Below are positions 61,297 through 64,000 of a stretch of 64,000 nt of DNA, in pieces. The position numbers and the translations under genes are program-made. This DNA comes from an uncultured Bacteroidales bacterium (GTDB lineage Bacteria; Bacteroidota; Bacteroidia; Bacteroidales; FEN-979). The stretch spans positions 212,674 through 276,673 of the forward strand of contig CAJBYO010000005.1 of assembly GCA_903959905.1 (NCBI GenBank). Reading direction: 5' to 3'. Positions within the stretch are counted from its first letter, which is position 1; each line of letters starts with the position of its first letter. The notes under the pieces are model-generated. The model did not search any database. It was not told where the DNA came from and saw only the letters and a program-made list of their open reading frames with translations.

Positions 61297-63096
61297 ATGA
61301 AGAATACAGGTTTACCCGTTTTAACGAAATTTTTTGGTGCTCTCTTGATGAGCCTTGCGGTTAGTGTGACCGTTTTTGCCTACCCTTCAGGATCTCCTGC
61401 CGGATATACCGGATCACCCGGCGACGGGCAGCACTGTGTAAGTTGTCACGGTGGTTCTGCAGCAACTGTATCAGGGTGGATCACCTCCAACATTCCCCCG
61501 GCCGGCTATACCGCGGGTTCAGCTTACACCATTACAGTCACCGTTAGCGGTAGCGGTAAAAAAGGATTTGAGGTTTCACCCCAGAGTGCAACCGGAACCC
61601 AGCTTGGCGTACTCGCTGCAGGCACCGGCAACAAACTTGTTGGCGGAACAAAATATGTAACTCAGAGTTCATCAGGCAGCACCTCCAGTACGGTGTCATG
61701 GTCATTTACCTGGACAGCACCGGTTTTAGGAACAGGTAACGTAACCTTCTACGGTGCTTTTACCGTAGGAAAATCAAACACAAAGCTTTCAACACTGGTT
61801 GTCAGTGAAAACGCAGTTATTCCTCTTGCTGTTACTGCAACTGCCAACCCCACAACTATTCTGCTGGGTGCCACCTCGCAGCTGAATGCAACCGCATCGG
61901 GCGGATCAGGAACATATACTTATTCGTGGACATCAGTACCTGCCGGGTTTACCTCCAACCTGCAAAATCCTGTCGTTACGCCCACTGCCACCACACAGTA
62001 CAATGTAACGGTTAACGACGGCACATCAACGGCCAACGGAAGTACCACGGTCAACGTTACCATACCTGTACCTCTTGCAGTTACAGCAACCGCCTACCCG
62101 GCATCCATCACTGTTGGCCAGACATCACAGCTGAATGCAGCGGCATCAGGTGGCTCAGGTACATATACATTCTCATGGACTTCTGTTCCGGCTGGGTTTA
62201 CGTCCAACCTGCAAAATCCTGTTGTTTCTCCAACAGCAACGACCCAATATAATGTAACGGTCAGCGACGGATCGGGCAATGCCCAGGGCAGCACAACAGT
62301 CACGGTAACTGCAGCACCGCTTACTGCGAATGCAACCTCCGTACCGTCCCTGATTTGTGCCGGCCAGACTTCACAGCTTGATGTTTTCCCTTCCGGTGGA
62401 AGTGGAAACTACACCTACTCCTGGTCTTCTGTTCCTGCAGGATTTACCTCAACGCTGAAGAACCCGGTGGTTACCCCGTCTGTTTCAACCCAGTATACCG
62501 TTCATGTTTCCGACGGAACCCTGTCGACAGATGCACCTGACAATGTTACTGTTAACCAGGCAGCTACGGCTGCCGCCGGCAATGATACCACCTTTGTTTA
62601 CATCACAACCCAGGTTCCCCTGAATGGCGCCTGCGCCAATTACACCACTGTGCTCTGGACTACTTCCGGAACCGGAACATTCAGCGCAGCCGGTTCAATG
62701 GCTGGGACTTATTTCCCGAGTACGGCTGATAAAGATGGAGGAAATGTTACCCTTACGCTCACCGCATCGGCACAGTCACCTTGTTCTGTTGCAGCTGTTG
62801 ATACCCGCGTAATTCATTTTGACGGCCCCACGGGGATCAGCGATGCGCAGGCACAGGCAGGCATGACTGTTTCTCCAAACCCGTCAACCGGGATTTTCTA
62901 TCTCCGGGTAAGCGGCATTACTGAAGCCATTGTCACAATTTCAGACATCTGTGGCAGACAGGTTCTGTTGCAGACCATGCAATTTGCGTCGACAAGGACT
63001 GAACAAATCAACCTTGATGGGCAGCCCAAAGGACTTTACCTGGTGAAAATTCAAACTTCAACGCGGTCGTTGGTTCGGAAGCTGGTGATTGAATAA
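61297..63096 (+). CDS. T9SS-secreted choice-of-anchor V protein with CxxCH
   Basis: 599 residues. Signal peptide to about 29; a choice-of-anchor V-type domain (about 30-180) starting SPGDGQHCVSCHGG, where C47-V-S-C50-H51 is a possible haem c site; three tandem repeats of about 83 residues (about 180-425) beginning with LAVTAxAxP and containing SGGSGTYTYSW and SVPAGFTSNLQNPV; then an Ig-like stretch and a type A sorting domain from VSPNPSTGIFYLRV to the end. It is exported by the type IX system and could take part in extracellular electron transfer or simply be structural. Haem binding is unproven. Confidence 0.9.
   Translation: MKNTGLPVLTKFFGALLMSLAVSVTVFAYPSGSPAGYTGSPGDGQHCVSCHGGSAATVSGWITSNIPPAGYTAGSAYTITVTVSGSGKKGFEVSPQSATGTQLGVLAAGTGNKLVGGTKYVTQSSSGSTSSTVSWSFTWTAPVLGTGNVTFYGAFTVGKSNTKLSTLVVSENAVIPLAVTATANPTTILLGATSQLNATASGGSGTYTYSWTSVPAGFTSNLQNPVVTPTATTQYNVTVNDGTSTANGSTTVNVTIPVPLAVTATAYPASITVGQTSQLNAAASGGSGTYTFSWTSVPAGFTSNLQNPVVSPTATTQYNVTVSDGSGNAQGSTTVTVTAAPLTANATSVPSLICAGQTSQLDVFPSGGSGNYTYSWSSVPAGFTSTLKNPVVTPSVSTQYTVHVSDGTLSTDAPDNVTVNQAATAAAGNDTTFVYITTQVPLNGACANYTTVLWTTSGTGTFSAAGSMAGTYFPSTADKDGGNVTLTLTASAQSPCSVAAVDTRVIHFDGPTGISDAQAQAGMTVSPNPSTGIFYLRVSGITEAIVTISDICGRQVLLQTMQFASTRTEQINLDGQPKGLYLVKIQTSTRSLVRKLVIE
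61830..62570 (+). repeat. three coding tandem repeats of about 250 bp
   Basis: Units start at the codons for PLAVTATANP, PLAVTATAYP and PLTANATSVP. The first two are close, the third more diverged. Confidence 0.75.
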
Positions 63097-63186
63097 AAAC
63101 GAATGACGAATATGCGAATGACGGATATGCGAATGAGCGCTTAGCAGAGCTGCATTCGCATATTCGTCATTCGCATATTCATTCAT
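63065..63186. repeat. copy 2 of the 122-bp duplication
   Basis: Covers the last codons and stop of the T9SS gene and the GAATGACG inverted repeat. Matches 60951-61072 with an offset of 2114 bases. Confidence 0.85.
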
Positions 63187-63219
63187 TTTTTTCTGTTCCT
63201 TTGCAATAAAATCACAGCC

Positions 63220-63837
63220 ATGAGCGAATTTGACGACAAAGCACAGCAATGGGACCAGAACAGGATGCATCTCGACCGCACGAAGGCTGTTGCTGCGGAA
63301 ATGCAGGCCCGCATACCCCTGACAGGAGCGATGAAAGCACTTGAATTCGGCGCCGGAACCGGTTTGCTGAGTTTTTACCTGAAAGAACGGTTTGCATCGG
63401 TCACACTGATGGACACCTCTGCCGAGATGTTGAAAATGGCGGAAGCAAAGCTTGGCAGCGACGATGCCGGCAGGATTATTCCACTTTTCTTTGACCTGGA
63501 AAAAGAATTGTATTCAGGGGAGAAGTTTGATATCATTTTCAGCCAGATGGTATTGCATCACATAGCAGATGTGAATGCGGTTCTTGAGAAATTTTCAGGC
63601 ATGTTAAACCCGGGCGGTTATCTGGCCATTGCGGATCTCTGCTCCGAAGACGGAACTTTTCATGATCCCGGCGTTGTGGTACATCATGGGTTTGACCAGG
63701 CCGAACTCTCCGGATGGATTAAAGCAAGCGGATTTGTTGACATATTGAGCGACACCTGCTTCATCATCGGGCGCGAAACAACTGCCGGCGCAATAAAAGA
63801 ATTCCCGGTATTCCTTCTTACGGCAAAGAAAGCCTGA
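63220..63837 (+). CDS. class I SAM-dependent methyltransferase
   Basis: 205 residues. Motif I LEFGAGTGLLSFYL, the acidic strand LMDTSAEML, motif IV IIFSQMVLHHI and NPGGYLAIADL place it in the small-molecule methyltransferases of class I. Substrate unknown. It follows the inverted repeat after the T9SS gene. Confidence 0.92.
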   Translation: MSEFDDKAQQWDQNRMHLDRTKAVAAEMQARIPLTGAMKALEFGAGTGLLSFYLKERFASVTLMDTSAEMLKMAEAKLGSDDAGRIIPLFFDLEKELYSGEKFDIIFSQMVLHHIADVNAVLEKFSGMLNPGGYLAIADLCSEDGTFHDPGVVVHHGFDQAELSGWIKASGFVDILSDTCFIIGRETTAGAIKEFPVFLLTAKKA

Positions 63838-63865
63838 TCCCTGTTATAAACGGCTTTATTCATCG

Positions 63866-63873
63866 TACCTTTG
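63866..63873 (+). promoter_or_regulatory. -7 element of the OsmC-like gene
   Basis: TACCTTTG, perfect TAnnTTTG, 26 bases before the ATG at 63900. Confidence 0.4.
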
Positions 63874-63899
63874 TATTGTAATTTTAAATAAGATCAGCC

Positions 63900-64000
63900 A
63901 TGACACATATCGTTAATACTTCCTGGAAAGGGAATATGCTGTTTGATGCCAATGTAAGCGGGCATCATGTGATGATGGATTCACTGCCAGCCGGCGGAGG
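63900..64000 (+). CDS. OsmC-family protein, N-terminal fragment
   Basis: The ATG at 63900 opens a frame that runs to the window end (33 residues: WKGNMLFDANVSGHHVMMDS then PAGGG). The WxGxxxF...GHxxxxD..GG pattern is the beginning of OsmC/Ohr-type peroxide-reducing proteins. The active cysteines would lie beyond the window. Confidence 0.7.
   Translation, partial: MTHIVNTSWKGNMLFDANVSGHHVMMDSLPAGG

Overview
The window is chromosomal DNA of a free-living member of the Bacteroidota, probably close to the Bacteroidales; the order is an inference and no rRNA gene is present to fix it. Support: two secreted proteins with type A C-terminal sorting domains of the type IX secretion system, an IPExxxVDY protein next to rnc, an RprX/RprY-type two-component pair, many -7 elements of the form TAnnTTTG, and almost no Shine-Dalgarno sequences. 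Most of the window is ordinary core genome. I found no tRNA, rRNA, CRISPR array, phage module or transposase.

Layout. 1-3016: a partial M16C protease and a divergent secreted DUF6599-like protein. 3029-10123: six same-strand genes read right to left: a PqqD-like peptide-binding protein, an ATP-grasp ligase, a PLP-dependent decarboxylase whose N-terminus looks like a RiPP leader, a urea-transporter/M23 fusion, a TPR/beta-barrel protein and a secreted TPR protein. This is the best candidate for an undescribed system: a biosynthetic half followed by an envelope-spanning half. 10433-14657: mrdA-rodA with a lipoprotein upstream and an HMA-AraC regulator downstream. 14781-20153: LuxE-like ligase, VF530-like protein, SMUG2-like glycosylase, SRAP protein, rsmI, rprY and rprX. 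20245-20374: a candidate small RNA. 20429-27844: purN, acpP-fabF-rnc, IPExxxVDY, phasin, an ABC1 kinase, pheS and a cyclophilin.

28120-33795 encodes a beta-helix protein and a 1523-residue T9SS repeat protein. 33924-46303 holds tdk, a coiled-coil-like protein, an AsmA protein, dus, a CPBP protease, a sodium symporter, an Omp85-type barrel, an AsmA-like/GT51 fusion and an outer-membrane barrel. 46450-51884 is an arsenic operon with unusual content: a secreted thioredoxin-like protein, a MacB/FtsX-type ABC transporter, ArsR, an ArsC-ArsM fusion and Acr3. It is preceded by a promoter embedded in three operator-like repeats. A divergent promoter faces a membrane protein and a coupled trypsin-like protease (52360-55064). 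The rest holds an MFS transporter, a multi-PAS kinase, an MbnP-like lipoprotein, a PAP2 phosphatase, an HD protein, a decayed T9SS tail, a CxxCH-containing T9SS protein, a methyltransferase and the start of an OsmC-like gene.

Short tandem and inverted repeats sit at many gene junctions, several touching start or stop codons. Residue positions and spacings were counted by hand; family names rest on motif recognition, not on database searches.
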